Positions 1-11,876 of a DNA stretch of 64,000 nt are shown here, in pieces; positions within the stretch are counted from its first letter, which is position 1; each line of letters opens with the position of its first letter. The translations under genes were made by a program, and so were the position numbers. The notes under the pieces are model-generated. The model was not told the origin of the DNA. It saw only the letters and a program-made list of their open reading frames with translations, and did no database searches. This DNA comes from Biscogniauxia marginata (Eukaryota; Ascomycota; Sordariomycetes; Xylariales; Xylariaceae), in contig MU404197.1 in NCBI GenBank assembly GCA_022695795.1, positions 19,548 to 83,547 of the forward strand. The letters run 5' to 3'.

Positions 1-727
1 GCCTCGGAAGAGCCGGAACCCGTAATAAGTTGTGTAACCGAGCGCACCAAGCCCCCAAGACTCTTGCGACTCCCTGCTGAATTGCCGTCGTCGTCGTCAT
101 TGTTACTGCCGTTGTACGAGGCGACGTACCGCACGATGTGCTCCGCGCCCCGTAATCGCTGTCAAACATCAAACGACAGCGGTTAGTAAATCGGCTAGCA
201 ACGATAGGCTCGGTTTCTGGCCATGATGCTTCTCTCTGAATACATGGGAGAAGAATATGAAGAAGCATAGGGGGAAAAACACGGTTCAGCGTACGTGTTC
301 TCAACCCGATTCGATTCGAAGAATAGACACCAGGAAAATGGAGAAAGTAAATCAAAGCATCAAGAAGGAATACGGGGATAATAGTACATACCCTGAGAAT
401 CCTAATCTCCCTCCTCAGGTCCGCCTCTTCGCGCCCTCCAAGCGCCCTCTTGACGGCGAGGCGCCGCGGCGGGCGTCCGGGCTGGTGCTCGACGATGCGG
501 CAGGCGATGCCGAACCCCCCCTGGCCGAGGACCTTCTCGAACCTGAACCAGTCTTTTTTATAACCACTCCAGTCGTTGCCGCCGTCGCCGTAGTCATTAG
601 GGCTGTTGTTTTTGCTGTTGAAGTAGTTCCGCGTCTCCTGGACGATAGCGGCAGCTGAGGCGTCGAGCGTGTTGATGCCGGAGATGTCGGACTCGGCGCC
701 GTTGCCGTTGCTTTCGTCAATGGCCAT
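1..727 (-). CDS. Protein kinase, N-terminal part (gene runs off the left edge)
   Basis: Exon 1 is 392-727 (112 codons, start codon at 725-727). A 233-nt intron follows (GTATGT donor at 391-386, CTAAC branch site, CAG acceptor ending at 159), and exon 2 runs from 158 past the window edge. The reading frame is kept across the junction. The protein shows the start of a eukaryotic kinase fold: glycine-rich loop GQGGFG near residue 71, the ATP-anchoring lysine in AVKRAL near residue 93, a Glu-rich stretch where the alpha-C glutamate would lie, and after the intron RGAEHIVRYV, the usual 'hpHIV' beta-4 region. The catalytic loop and DFG motif lie outside the window, so the substrate class and whether it is active cannot be judged. 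An acidic, low-complexity insert (Asp/Asn/Ser-rich) follows the HIV motif, a common place for fungus-specific loops. An ordinary Ser/Thr kinase is most likely. Confidence 0.8.
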   Translation of the reverse strand, partial: MAIDESNGNGAESDISGINTLDASAAAIVQETRNYFNSKNNSPNDYGDGGNDWSGYKKDWFRFEKVLGQGGFGIACRIVEHQPGRPPRRLAVKRALGGREEADLRREIRILRVCTIIPVFLLDALIYFLHFPGVYSSNRIGLRTRTLNRVFPPMLLHILLPCIQREASWPETEPIVASRFTNRCRLMFDSDYGARSTSCGTSPRTTAVTMTTTTAIQQGVARVLGAWCARLHNLLRVPALPR

Positions 728-1936
728 GGTTGGCGCGTTGTATTGGGTATTCTTGGAATTCAGTCTTTTTTTTTTTCCTTCCCTATTTTCTCTCCTCTTC
801 TTCTATTCCAGGATGTTGAAGGTAGAAATGCGGATTCCATAAACGGGTTATTCCTGAATCCACGTCACTCGCATTCGTTTATGATTATTTTACTAACTTA
901 ATGGATTTCCTTTTTAGTCTGGAATATAATAAACTATTGTAACATGGCCTATTTACAAAGCGAGACTAGGTAGGTTCTCAGAGACCCCGTTTTCGGTAGG
1001 GCCACAAAGGGGATTCACAGACTTTCGAGCCTTTGATATCAAGGACCTCGAAGCTGGCGCAATGAGCGATTTAGAAAAAAAAGGTTTTATAGATCTTAAA
1101 ATAGCAGGTAATTGTTGCCTGTATAGAGAGTTGTCTTAGTTTCCATGTGGCAATTCACTGCCTCCAAAAATCTACCTGATCACCCAACTATCCCAACTAT
1201 CAGATACTTCACGGTACCTAACTAGACATTGGCTGGGTAATTACTTTGCAGGAAAACATTATTGAACAAAACATTATGCCAATGCAAAAAAATCCAATAA
1301 TTTACATTGACTTATCTGCTTACGCGTGCTTGTGTGGCACATGGTAATGAACTGAAAGGATTGTATAAGAATCCCGAGCATCAGACGACCACAATACGAG
1401 TTATCCAAGTATAAGCTTAAGCGAATCTAGGTAGCCACAATATCAGTTCTAGTCGAATGATGACTGCTAAAGTACTGTACTAAACCGCGCCGTCGTCCAT
1501 TCCTAAGTTGCGGCTTTTAACCGTCAAGGTAGCCTTTATAGATCTCAGTTTCATAAGAAGTAGAGAAGGTGTTACTAGTCAGGTTGATATCACGATAGTA
1601 ATTTCATGACCGGCCCCGAACGAAGCATGTAAGCGATTGCGCCTCGATATATTCCCATTTATAGAAGCCTAAGGCCCGATGAAATTACGTAAGTATATAT
1701 ATACGACAGTGCCCTTTGGTACCGACAGTCCGGCCTTCCTCTCCGTAAGTGACCCGGCCTGTTGTAGGCGACAGTATATCATCCCCGTCCGGTGGCTGTC
1801 TCTTTTCACAGCCCCATATCTATGAGAGCAAAGTAAGAACCTTTCGGCGTTGATATCCAGCAATTGCAAATGGCAAAACAAAGATAACACCCCAAAGCTC
1901 CCTATTACGCCTCAAATCGAAATCCCGGTTCTCCCA
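728..1936. other. Intergenic region without a supported gene
   Basis: This stretch holds the upstream region of the kinase (a long pyrimidine tract on the + strand at about 768-808) and the 3' flank of the MFS gene that ends at 1937. Short open frames occur but none has recognisable protein features. I see no RNA gene. Confidence 0.6.
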
Positions 1937-3691
1937 TTAAAGCGTGTAGAAGAAATCTGGCCTTTTGTCTCCCAAGGCCTCGATTTCTCTCTGGGTCTTC
2001 CCCTCGATGAGATAATCACGCTTACCATCCCGTCTCTTCTTGTTTTCGATGCGCAGCAGGGTCGTCATCAGCAAGCTTCCGCCGAAGAGGAACACTCCCA
2101 TGAAAGCAACGACAACCCCGTGGCCCTCAAGGTATCGCGGCCCGTGTAAGTAGATATTAGAGCTAACGACACCACTCAAGTTGCCCCAGCCGATGACGAA
2201 CCCCAAAACCACGCCCCTCTTGTATACGCCTTCAATGTTATTCGCCATCCAACTAATTGTGTTAGAGATACAGGGATAGATGCCGAGTGCACCAAGGAAT
2301 GTGCCCGCGTATTTGACTCCCGGGTTGGTAGAGGCAGTGAGCATTAGAAACCCGACAACGCCCACAAGACTGACGATAATATTACACAAGCCACGCTGTC
2401 GGGTTCTGTCAGCAACAAACCCAACAATAACGGTAAGAACGGCGGCCGCGGCGTATGGAGGCACACTCAGAAGCTGGGTTCTGATAACATTAGTGCTCCA
2501 GCCGAGCTCCTGGATAATGGACGGCAGGAAAAGTGAAAAGGCATAGAGGGGCATATCGCATCCCATGTAGATGGCCATGCCGAGCCACATCTTCCAATCA
2601 TTCAGGCCTGCATACAGATAGCTTGATCTCCACTCCTCATGCTCAGCGGAAGACTGTTGGTCTAGTTTAAGTCGACGGATAACCCGAATACGGTCGTCAT
2701 CCGAAAGGAATCGGGCATCATCAGGGAAGTCGTGGACCATCCAGAACGAGATAACACCAATAACCACAGTTAAAAGGCCTTCCAGCACGAAAATCCATTG
2801 CCAGCCTCTAAGGCCGCCGACGCCCTCCATATTCTCAATTGCGGCAGCGAGAAGTCCTCCAAATGAGCCAGCTAAGGCAGCTGCGGAGAAGAAAATAGCC
2901 TGTGACGAATCAGAACATGGTATGTTTTACAAGATAAAGGGGGCGAACATACAGCACGAACACCGAACTCGGAACGCTTGTACCAACATGAAAGGTAGTA
3001 ATTGACTCCGGGGAAGAGACCAGCTTCAGTCAGGCCTAGGAACCATCGTGCGGCTAGAAGACCGGAATAATTATAGACAAATCCCATCCCCGTCATGCTA
3101 CATCCCCAGAGGATCCTAGCGTAGGACGAGGTTAGTTTGCCTTCGGTCCAGATCCGATCATCACGGTTACAACTTACATGATAATTGGGATGAAGACGGA
3201 AGGCCGCAGCTTCTTCAGAAGCACATTGGTCAGAGGCTCGAAAACCGCATACGAGACGAAGAAAATGGTAAGCGTTGCATTATACTCCACGCCCTGCAAA
3301 TGGAGGTCCTGGGCCAGGCCTGCGACTCTCGCGTTGCCGATATTGGTACGATCTAGAAAGGCCAGCAGGTAGAGAAGGCAGAGCTGGATGTGATGATTAG
3401 CGGTATTGAGGAGATAAAGCTGGGATGGATTACATAAAATAGCAGCATACCCAGGGGATTAGTATCAAATCTAGCCTTCTAACCAGCCGGCGCTCCTGGT
3501 GCAAGTGTTAGCCAGTGCAAAGTACATCTCGCGGGCCGTGAGGTTGGGCTCATGCTTACAATTTCGTCTCTCTCCTCCGGTGTGAGATGCGCGTCAGGAT
3601 CGGGTGGTAGTCCCTCGATGTTGCCGATCTGGATGCCATCCTGCTCTAGCTGGGATTCCCGCGACGTTGAATGCTTCTCGACGTCACTCAT
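1937..3691 (-). CDS. MFS transporter, anion:cation symporter / allantoate permease type
   Basis: Five exons: 3560-3691, 3434-3478, 3178-3383, 2953-3115 and 1937-2899. All four introns are GT-AG (81, 50, 62 and 53 nt), and phases agree, giving 502 residues. The fold is a 12-helix major facilitator. The diagnostic stretch LLAFLDRTNIGNARV after helix 1 and RWFLGLTEAGLFPGVNYYLS around helix 4 are typical of the fungal Dal5/Tna1-like (anion:cation symporter) family, whose members take up allantoate, nicotinate, vitamins or organic acids. The hydrophilic N-terminus (about 44 residues) and the charged C-terminus ending in DFFYTL are expected to face the cytosol. The substrate cannot be read from sequence. 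A second carrier of the same family lies at 33501-35058. Neighbours give no functional link: the kinase is to the left and a 4.8 kb gene-free stretch to the right. Confidence 0.9.
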
Positions 3692-4497
3692 GGTCGAGAA
3701 TGGCGCGGTTGTCTCGAGTCGCGGTCCTTACAAAAGTTGTACAGAGATATTTTACCTAATAAAAGAAAATCTTATGGAGAAGTACGACTAAAAAAAAATA
3801 CGCAGCGTCACAGACGAAGCAGAGCAAAGGATTCAAAGGCGTCTCTATAACTTGAGTTCGGGTCCTGTAGAACCACGGCGCAGATGGCGTAGCGGAGAGG
3901 GAGGACAAGAAATCGAGTAGGTAGGAGATACAACAGCCGGGGGTCGGAGAAAGAGAAATACAGAAGGATGCGCCAAAGTGAAATACCCTCTCCCTCGTAT
4001 ATAAGTAGGAAAATACCGCCACCTGATAGGCGGGCAATGAGAGATCATGGGTAACGATCTGGGGTATGTGGTATTCTTATTTGTTGGAGGTGGGTAAAGA
4101 GGGTGACGAATTGGCTGGCGTCAAAGAGAACCGGGGAGGGGGATCCATAGCTTAGAAGGACGGTCTAAGCGCCAGAACTAACTCACCGGGAGGTATTAAT
4201 TTTCCTCTTTCGGCGGGGCGTCGTTCCTCCAGGTATTATTGCTAACCTGCCATACAGATTACTCATCCCTACATACCTAGGTAGGTACATGTGGTACGGT
4301 ATAGTACCTGGTATAACAAGTTATTCCCATATGACGGAACTTACACAGAGCAATACATAGCGTGGGATACACCAATGTGAGCCTCCGTGTGATTCGAACC
4401 GTTGCCGTTGCTAGTCCTGTCCGGTTATGTGCTTCCACGCTTCCAACTAGAAGATCTCGAGGATCCCGAGTCAGATCGTGTAGTAGTACTAGGTACC

Positions 4498-4513
4498 TAC
4501 CTACCTACCTACA
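4498..4513. repeat. Short CTAC/ACCT tandem repeat
   Basis: Four tandem CTAC units lie inside a longer ACCT-rich patch (4491-4520). They belong to the AGGT/ACCT sequence flavour that recurs between genes across the window. Confidence 0.7.
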
Positions 4514-4670
4514 TGTACCTTGGGTGGAAATAGAGTGTATGAAAGTGGCGCACTCTTTAATTAAAAATAAGTACCTACCTCTCTCTCACCCCCCGTTACT
4601 CATTGCGGACCTACTAGTTTGGCACCATCCAATGGATGTTCCTATAATAAAACAAAGTTTAGGGGCCGCG

Positions 4671-4710
4671 AAAAAAAAACCCCCAAAAAAAACCCCCCCC
4701 AAAAAAAACC
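4671..4710. repeat. Alternating poly-A / poly-C homopolymer tract
   Basis: Runs of A (8-9) alternate with runs of C (5-8), giving a strongly strand-asymmetric purine/pyrimidine pattern. The tract is prone to length errors in sequencing and assembly. An open frame that crosses it has no other support. Confidence 0.8.
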
Positions 4711-5657
4711 GCCATCTCCCCCCAAAGACCCCTGCTATGAACCTTGATCCCTTGCTGTGATGAGCAGGGATCCCAGCCGCTAGGACTAAACTCTCTCATA
4801 AGATGCTACTCGACATCAATGAACGTCTAGAAATTATCTATTGCGAGTAGGTAATCCCTTACTTACATGTAAGTACCATTTTTATTACGAGCAACCAATT
4901 CAATTTATCTTTCTTTCTCCCTTCTTCTTCATTTCTTCCCAACTGACTATAACGTCGGGTTTTGAAATTTACATAGAGATTTTCCGATCTCTGCGATACA
5001 ATACAGAAACATGTAAGTCCTAAATGCGGGAAGGGGGTTTCGTTCGTAGATGAGGCAAGTAGGTACATACTAAGTAGCTGAGAATTATCCCTAATTATGT
5101 ACTTAGATAGGTATCTGCTTGCAATAGTACATGTAGGGTCTCTTGCATACATTTCATCCGCAGGCCGTCGGGCGAAACAAGACGGTGTTGGCCAGGCCAG
5201 CCCGTGGCTCAAAAGGTAATATACAGCAGCCACCTACTGACAGCACCGCATGAGATACGCCCAAGTATCCTCGTTGCCTCTGTTCTGGATGCATCTCTTG
5301 CAGTGGCTAATCTAACAGCGATATTCTCCTTCCTCGCTCGTTGTCGGTGGTTGATGCGGACCAAAAGGCGACAGGCACACAACATTCAGCCGAAACGGCC
5401 GGGGGTCGAGAGCCATTCGCGACAATCGGAGACAATGTCTCTCAACGGCCTAACATACAGACATACCTAGGAGAAGGACCCGTAGTGTCGGATGTCCCTG
5501 GTTGATAGATATCTATCTCTGTCATCGCACAGAGTTCCCACGTTCAAATTAGGTGCCTGTCATGTCCTGACTTGGTTCTACAGATAGGTAGATCCCTGTG
5601 GTGACCCCATTGCCCTACCTGTCACTTAGATAAAGGTAGCAATGGAATGGAAACAAT

Positions 5658-5689
5658 CAAGCAAGCAAGCAAGCAAACAAACAAACAAG
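5658..5689. repeat. CAAG/CAAA tetranucleotide microsatellite
   Basis: Four CAAG units pass into three CAAA units, an imperfect tetranucleotide repeat in a gene-free region. Confidence 0.8.
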
Positions 5690-8515
5690 AAGCCCCTTAG
5701 CCTGAGTTATACTTATGCTAATGAGATACTATACATAAGATAAGCCCGAGACAGATGTTGAATGAAGAGGGTTGGTTGATCCGGTTCATGAGGCTCTACT
5801 CGGGTCTCGGGTTCTTCGGTTACTCGAAATCCCCCCCAGCAGCAAGAATACTACCTACCTAGGTATCTAAGATAATTAGTTGCAGTTTTGCTGTCTCCCT
5901 AAGGCTAGGTGCCTCTTTATTGTTGCCCGACCCGACAGGAATATGCAGAAAGTTCCCAGCAGGTGCTTGCATCTGGCGCCAAGGGGCAGCATTCGAAGTG
6001 GACACCGACGCCGCTAGCTGACTGGGCGCTCTCCTTGGCAACTTGTTAGCCTGCTAGATGGCTGAGCTACCCCGCACGACAGGGAAGATCCCTCAGGGTT
6101 TGATCCAGTGGAAGGGCGGGGTATTACCCACTAACTTACTACCCGCAGGCACCATTGGAGGGTCCTTACGGCGCTGACTACTACCTCGCTACAGTAAGCC
6201 CAGAGGCCCAATGACATCTACTATAGGTAGACGATTAGGTATGTAGTACTTACCTACCTACCTTAGGTACCTATCCAGCTATCTTACCTGCATCTACGGT
6301 AAGTACAGTAGAAGCAGCGCGGTGCGTAAACAGGAATTTCCTCGCCCCCGAAGGTGGCCATCCTCATTTGGGTGATTAGTTGAATCTCACGCCGAAGTTC
6401 GACCAGCTCCGTTCGCCCTAGCACTCAGGGGTGGATATCTTCTCTAGGTATTTCTTTCATCGGCAGAGGCACCCGGCGCCGTTAGCCCGGTTTATTCGTA
6501 TGACAGCATCTCATCCACGCGATTCAGGCCGCGATGCAGCAGCACAATACCAGGTCTGCGGTCCCTATCCCTCCCCGGGGATGTCTGTGGTACAAGAGGA
6601 AGAGGCAAAACCTTCCAGAGAAATCACCGATGGTTTCATGGCATTGAAGTATCCATGATCGTCATCTTATTGGGCTTCTCGCTTTCTCGAGTCCATGAGA
6701 ATGTGCATATTCGACAGGGATATGACGATGGGGAAGGCTAGCAGCCGATGCGGCTATCCCGTTCACTCTCAGCTCCTCAAAGACTGTTTCGGCACTGGAC
6801 AGCGTTCGACGGGTGTTTTCCCTGTCTGAAACGAGAGACCAACGTCAGTCATCGGACGGACAATGTCATTCGCCCGATTTTAGAGTAGTGTACAGCCTGC
6901 TTATCGTCGCTCAAGATCCTTGACCATGTTAATTAGGTACTGTGGTTAAGGGGGGCTCAGGCTACCGAGTAGATGGCTCAAGTCTATCAACTGGTTATCG
7001 AAGCCGATATTAAACTCAAGTTTGAACTGAAGTCCTTAATATCCGCACAAAATCGTGCGTATTCAGATGCGTGTTACTGATTAGTAACACGTAAATCTAC
7101 GAGCCTACATACCAGGTCGGTACATAGGAGGTAGTCTAAGTCAGCTTCTACCTGGAACCACCGCCAGTGCTACGACCCCAAAGGTAACCCCTCCGATAAA
7201 ACAACAAGGTAGTAGAGGAATGGGACGATATCTTAGGCCAAGGACTTGGCAAGAGACCAACAAGGCCCCATTGCATCATTTCTATCTGCAATAACGTTTT
7301 TCAGGGGTCACGTTACGAGAGGGCTGACGAAAGACGATTATCCCACCAGAGATCCGTCGGCGTCGGCAGATTTTGCGGCCCAGGCGACTGGCTGTCCTGG
7401 CGGGAACACGCACATGCAGAAGACTGAGAACGGTTGTGGTCAAGTGAGCACGTGTTTTACATCAGCGAGAGTCGGAACCACCTTCCAAGACACGGTCTAG
7501 CTCATCGGTTACTTACATATCTCGTGAAGTGTCCCGTCATACATCGTCCAGATGGCTGCATGGAAAGCATCAAGATACTAGGCCATAACATATCGCACGC
7601 AGATAAGAGCGTAAGATAGATCGGTCTATCAAAACTCACCTTCACTTGCCGATCGTTCCGGGAAAACCGAAGCTTCCCATTCGTGAGACCTCCTTTTTTT
7701 GAATGGCAGCTGATATATTCTGGAACAAATGCGGATGTCCTCGAACGGACTGGGAAGATCGAATTAGGTTCTAACCGAGCACGACGGTAAGCGATTCCTC
7801 ATGACGGATATTAAAACAGGTAGTACAATCCCCAACTGCCTCGCGCTACAGGATTTACGGCCGAGATTTACGATCTCAAACCAGCGAGCACGGATGATTG
7901 GTGTGCAACGACTATAATTCAAAAGGTAGTTCTCCTTGGCTTCAATGTCAGACTGTTATTTACAACTAGTCATTAACCTATTTGGAGAAGAAAAGGGGGG
8001 GACGAGGAGAAGGAGAACAAATTGTTTCGCAAAAAAAAAAAGAACAAAAAAAAAAAAAGACTAGAACATAAACAAAAACACCAAGGGTGGATGAACCTCC
8101 TAGCAAAAATACAGATCGAGAGAATCGAAAAGAGTCCATAATTAGATTGATCGTTGAGAACCCACTAAGGGTTACCTTTAGGAGGTACCTACCTGGTAGT
8201 CTACGCAGTTTGATAAGCTGTACATCTAATCATGTGCTGATCACGTGGGAGGAGCTAAATATGTCGCAACCACCGTTAGTTCTTCAGCAGACCCGACACT
8301 GATGACTGATGTAGAACGAAATCTGACATACGCCGGTTTGTCCTCCATCTAACAAATTCACGTTCACCTAATTGTCTGGAAAGCCGAGAATGAGGAAAGG
8401 TTTCCGGTAGCTGACGGAGCCGCTCATACCGCAAAAGATACCCTGCAATCTGCTCGCCCGGTGGGCTGGTGGTGTAAGTCTCGTTCTCGGCCGAATCAGC
8501 CCGACAACCCGGGCC

Positions 8516-10909
8516 ATGACGAAAAGCGTCTGCATCGTCGGTAGGGGATACTCGCTGTCCCATGAAGCACATGTCGGCTCACTATCAGCCTAGGCGCCGG
8601 CCCGTCGGGGCTTGTCTCGGCGAAGACTCTGCTGCGTGACGCTGCCCCCGGCTCCTTCAATGTGACCATCTTCGACGCCCAGCCCCGAGTAGGAGGGCTG
8701 TGGCCTGCAAATAAGGACGATAATGCCGGGCTCGTGCACCCGTCCATGATCACGAACCAGAGCAAGCATACCGTCCAGTTTAGCGACCTCGCCTGGCAAG
8801 ACTCTGTTTCCGAGTTCCCCCGCGCATGGCAGGTAGGCCAGTATCTGGAGCGGTACGTGAAGGAATACGGCATCTCAGATATACGGCTCGGCCATAAAGT
8901 CGTCAAAGCGGAGCTGCAGGATGGTGGTTCCTGGAAGGTGCAGACCAATTCCGACAAGGGCGCCTCCGAAACGAACGTCTTTGACTATCTGCTTTTAACG
9001 ACGGGATTCTTCGGAAAGCCGATGTGGCCCGAGTCTATCCCCAAGGAAACGGACGTCCCCATTGTCCACAGCAGCAAGTATCGTGACATAAAGAGCCTCC
9101 TGTCCGGATCAAAGAGCGGAAGCAAGATCCTCGTTGTCGGCGGTCAGATGTCTGGTATCGAGATCGCTGGTACCATTGCGACGCACCTGTCTTCTGCTTC
9201 GCACTCGCCCGGAGAGAAGGTCATCCAGGATCCGGAAAAGTACACAATACACCATGTTATCCAGCGACCGACATGGGTCTTCCCACTCTTTACGTCCCCA
9301 AAGGTAGGTCTTGTAGCTCCTCGTGCGATGGCCCATTGCTAAACACCATACGTAGGCTGACTCGCCAGCGCCTCCTTTCCTCCCTTGTGACCTGCCCTCA
9401 TACAACCTAGACCGGCGCCCCAAGCCACTTACGAACAGTCAGGGGCATATAAGCATCGATGCTGCACGCATCTCGAACGGGATCTTCAAAGCCTCTTTGG
9501 GAACTGACCAGTCCGAATTCTCTCCGGAGGCGAAGGTCGACGGCGCATTTCTCGACGAGCAGCCCTTCATGGCGATGAGCACGCACTACATGGATTTCGT
9601 GCGCTCGGGTCTCATCCAGCTCCAGGAGGGAAAGCTAACCGCTTTCAGCGGCACCACAGCCATGATCGGGTCTGATAATGACGGGGAGACGCAAATATCG
9701 GATGTCGCGGCCGTGATCCTCGCAACGGGCTTTGATCCCTCCCCTTCCTTATCTTTCCTACCCCCTTCCGTCCTCGAGACAATCTCCTACTCCCCCGCGC
9801 ACCCCGACCTCCCCGTCGCGCTCGCCTTCCACAGCACGCACCACCCCTCGCTGCCGACCCTCGGCTTCGCGGGGTTCTACCGCTCGCCATACTGGGGCGT
9901 CGTAGAGATGCAAGCGCGCTTCGTCGCGCGCCTCTGGGGCAGCGGTGAACTGCCGCCGCCGCTCCGCGCGGCGCTCGAGGACGATGACTCCATAGCGCGC
10001 ACGCTGTCGCTGCGCTCCGACTCGCGGTGCTCCCAGTTCCCCATGGGCGACTACGTATACCTGATGGACGCCTTCTCGCGGGCCCTAGACCTACCCATCA
10101 TCTCGCATCATCAAGAAGACGACGACGCCAACGACCAACGGAAAACAACCATGAACGTCCTAACCCCGGCGCGGTACATCTCCCCCTTGGCCTCGCCTGC
10201 CCAGCGCGCCCACGCCGACCGCAACCTGCGCTCGACGCGTGCGACACTCGCGGCGGGCCTCGGCGCGGGCAGGTTTGTCGCGGGCGCCGTGTTCCGCTCG
10301 CTCCTGGGCACATGGCGCCTCGAGCGGGAGATCCATTCCCGCCTGCCGAGCCACCCGAGCGGGCGCTTCGTCGGCACCGCGCGGTTCCTGCTCCGGGAGG
10401 GGACGGCGGACGGGCGCGAGGGCCAACAACGACGCGCTAGTACCAGCGGCGACGACGGCGGTGATGGCGATGGTGACGATAAGGGGGAAGGAAGGGACCT
10501 GGACCGGGACCGGGGCCTCGAGTACCTGTACGTCGAGGACGGCGAGTTCACGGCGCTGGGGGGGCTGAGCTTCCGCGCCACGAGGCGGTACGTGTGGCGC
10601 TACGACGAGGCGCGGGATCGGCTCGGCGTCTGGTTCGCGAGGACGGACGACGCGGCGCGCGCGGATTATCTGTTCCACGAGGTGGAGTTTATCGTCGACC
10701 CACCGCAGGAGGATGAGGAGGAAAAGAGCGGCAGAGATGGTAGTGGCGTCGGATGGCAGGCCAGGGCGAGTCACCTGTGCGTCGAGGACCTGTACGACGT
10801 GCGCTACGAGTTTGGCTTCCGCGCGGTGAACCTGCGCGAGTGGAAGCTCGGGTATGCGGTGCGCGGGCCCAAGAAGGATTATACTATCGATGGGGTGTAC
10901 AGGAGGTAA
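8516..10909 (+). CDS. FAD/NADPH flavin monooxygenase fused to a DUF6314-like domain
   Basis: Three exons: 8516-8540, 8594-9303 and 9356-10909 (introns of 53 and 52 nt). Phases agree, giving 762 residues. The first exon is only 25 nt; it is required because the FAD-binding motif GAGPSG (residues 9-14) is split by intron 1. A second Rossmann motif GGQMSG (about 191-196) should bind NADPH, and VHSSKYR before it resembles the region between the two folds in FMO-type enzymes; ATGFDPS marks the return to the FAD domain. Such enzymes oxygenate N, S or carbonyl substrates. From about residue 555 to the end the protein changes: the LGTWRLEREI, GRFVGTAR, HLCVEDLYDVRYEF and GPKKDYTIDGVYRR blocks match my recollection of the DUF6314 family, function unknown. 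The linker is Asp/Gly-rich, and codons from about 9700 onward are much more GC-rich than nearby genes. The substrate is unknown. Confidence 0.87.
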
Positions 10910-11876
10910 GATGGGATAAGACGGGATATGATTAGAACAGACAGCACGACGCGCGGAATAGGGGGAGAGGAGGAGAGGGGAGGCAAAGGGATAAACGAAA
11001 GGGGGTTTACTTTTCGGGGAGGGCTTTGTTAGGAATTATTCTAGAGAGAGAAATAGATACGAAATAATGCCAATTTTTCTAGCACGCGGTACCTAACTTG
11101 GTCGTGGAAATGGGAGACAGAGAAATACGGAAGCCCGGAAATGGGGATATCATAAATTGCGAATTCTCGGAGGATGTTATCGCCTCTGTTTTATATCTGT
11201 CGTGGTTTTCAAGGGGTCGTTATATTTTTCCAGGGGTTTATCGTGTAGGTACGGCTGTGGCGAAAGGGAGCCCGGGCGGGTTCGAATTCCGAGACCTAGG
11301 TCTTCCATTTTACGAAGGAAAAATAGGTAGTTAGACAGAGAGGAGGGAAGGAGAGAGAAGGTGGAATGTATATTTATGTATATATATATATATACCCTGT
11401 GAAGGATCTTGTCATTATCCATGCTATACAGCACGCACCCTATTTTCTACTCATGGGTATTATCTTTGCAGTACTCCGTATAACGGAGCTACCATCATCC
11501 TATACACACAAGACACCAGAACCTTTTTTTTTCCCTCGAGGCTAGAGGTTGCATCAAGTTGATCGAGACGAATTGCTACTCGCCACTTAATTCATTGGCA
11601 AAACTATCGAGAAATGTTCAAGCGATTTCAACAAAGGTTTTAACCACCTGGTTGGGTAAACACCAAAGGACAGGGGCCGGTGCTGTTGAACCCTTCCCTA
11701 TTTCCTCTCCCTGAGGATCAAGTGGAATCTACTAGGTTAACTTTAGTAGATCCAGTACCTAGTGCCAGGTCACACATTTCACGCTTTTATCATCAACCCT
11801 TACCCCACACCCGTTCATCCATATGCGTTTCACGCCCCATTTTGTAAAATCACTTCCTGCTCGGGACCCAAGACCT
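10910..11876. other. Intergenic region between convergent genes
   Basis: This stretch carries the 3' flanks of the monooxygenase (+) and the D-lactate dehydrogenase (-). It contains a 16-bp TA microsatellite (11379-11394) and no supported gene. Confidence 0.6.
11379..11394. repeat. TA dinucleotide microsatellite
   Basis: Eight perfect TA units lie in the convergent intergenic space. Confidence 0.8.

Larger units (their letters stand above)
3692..8515. other. 4.8 kb gene-poor region with simple repeats
   Basis: I find no convincing gene on either strand. The region holds two exact TACCTAGGTA palindromes (4274-4283, 5856-5865), several ACCT/AGGT-rich patches (4491-4520, 6250-6275), an A/C homopolymer tract (4671-4710), a CAAG/CAAA microsatellite (5658-5689) and poly-A tracts near 8030-8060. 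The right end should contain the promoter of the monooxygenase starting at 8516. Small open frames have no domain, signal peptide or splice support. Confidence 0.55.

Noticed and set aside
4391..4400. tRNA B-box-like GGTTCGAATC on the minus strand
   Set aside because: Flanks do not form a T-stem and no D-arm, anticodon arm or acceptor stem can be built around it.
4362..4760. 132-codon open frame through the A/C tract
   Set aside because: Its C-terminus is a Lys/Pro run made by the homopolymer tract; no other support.
10098..10774. Long antisense frames within the monooxygenase
   Set aside because: They arise from the high GC content of the sense gene and are Arg/Ala/Pro-rich with no recognisable features.
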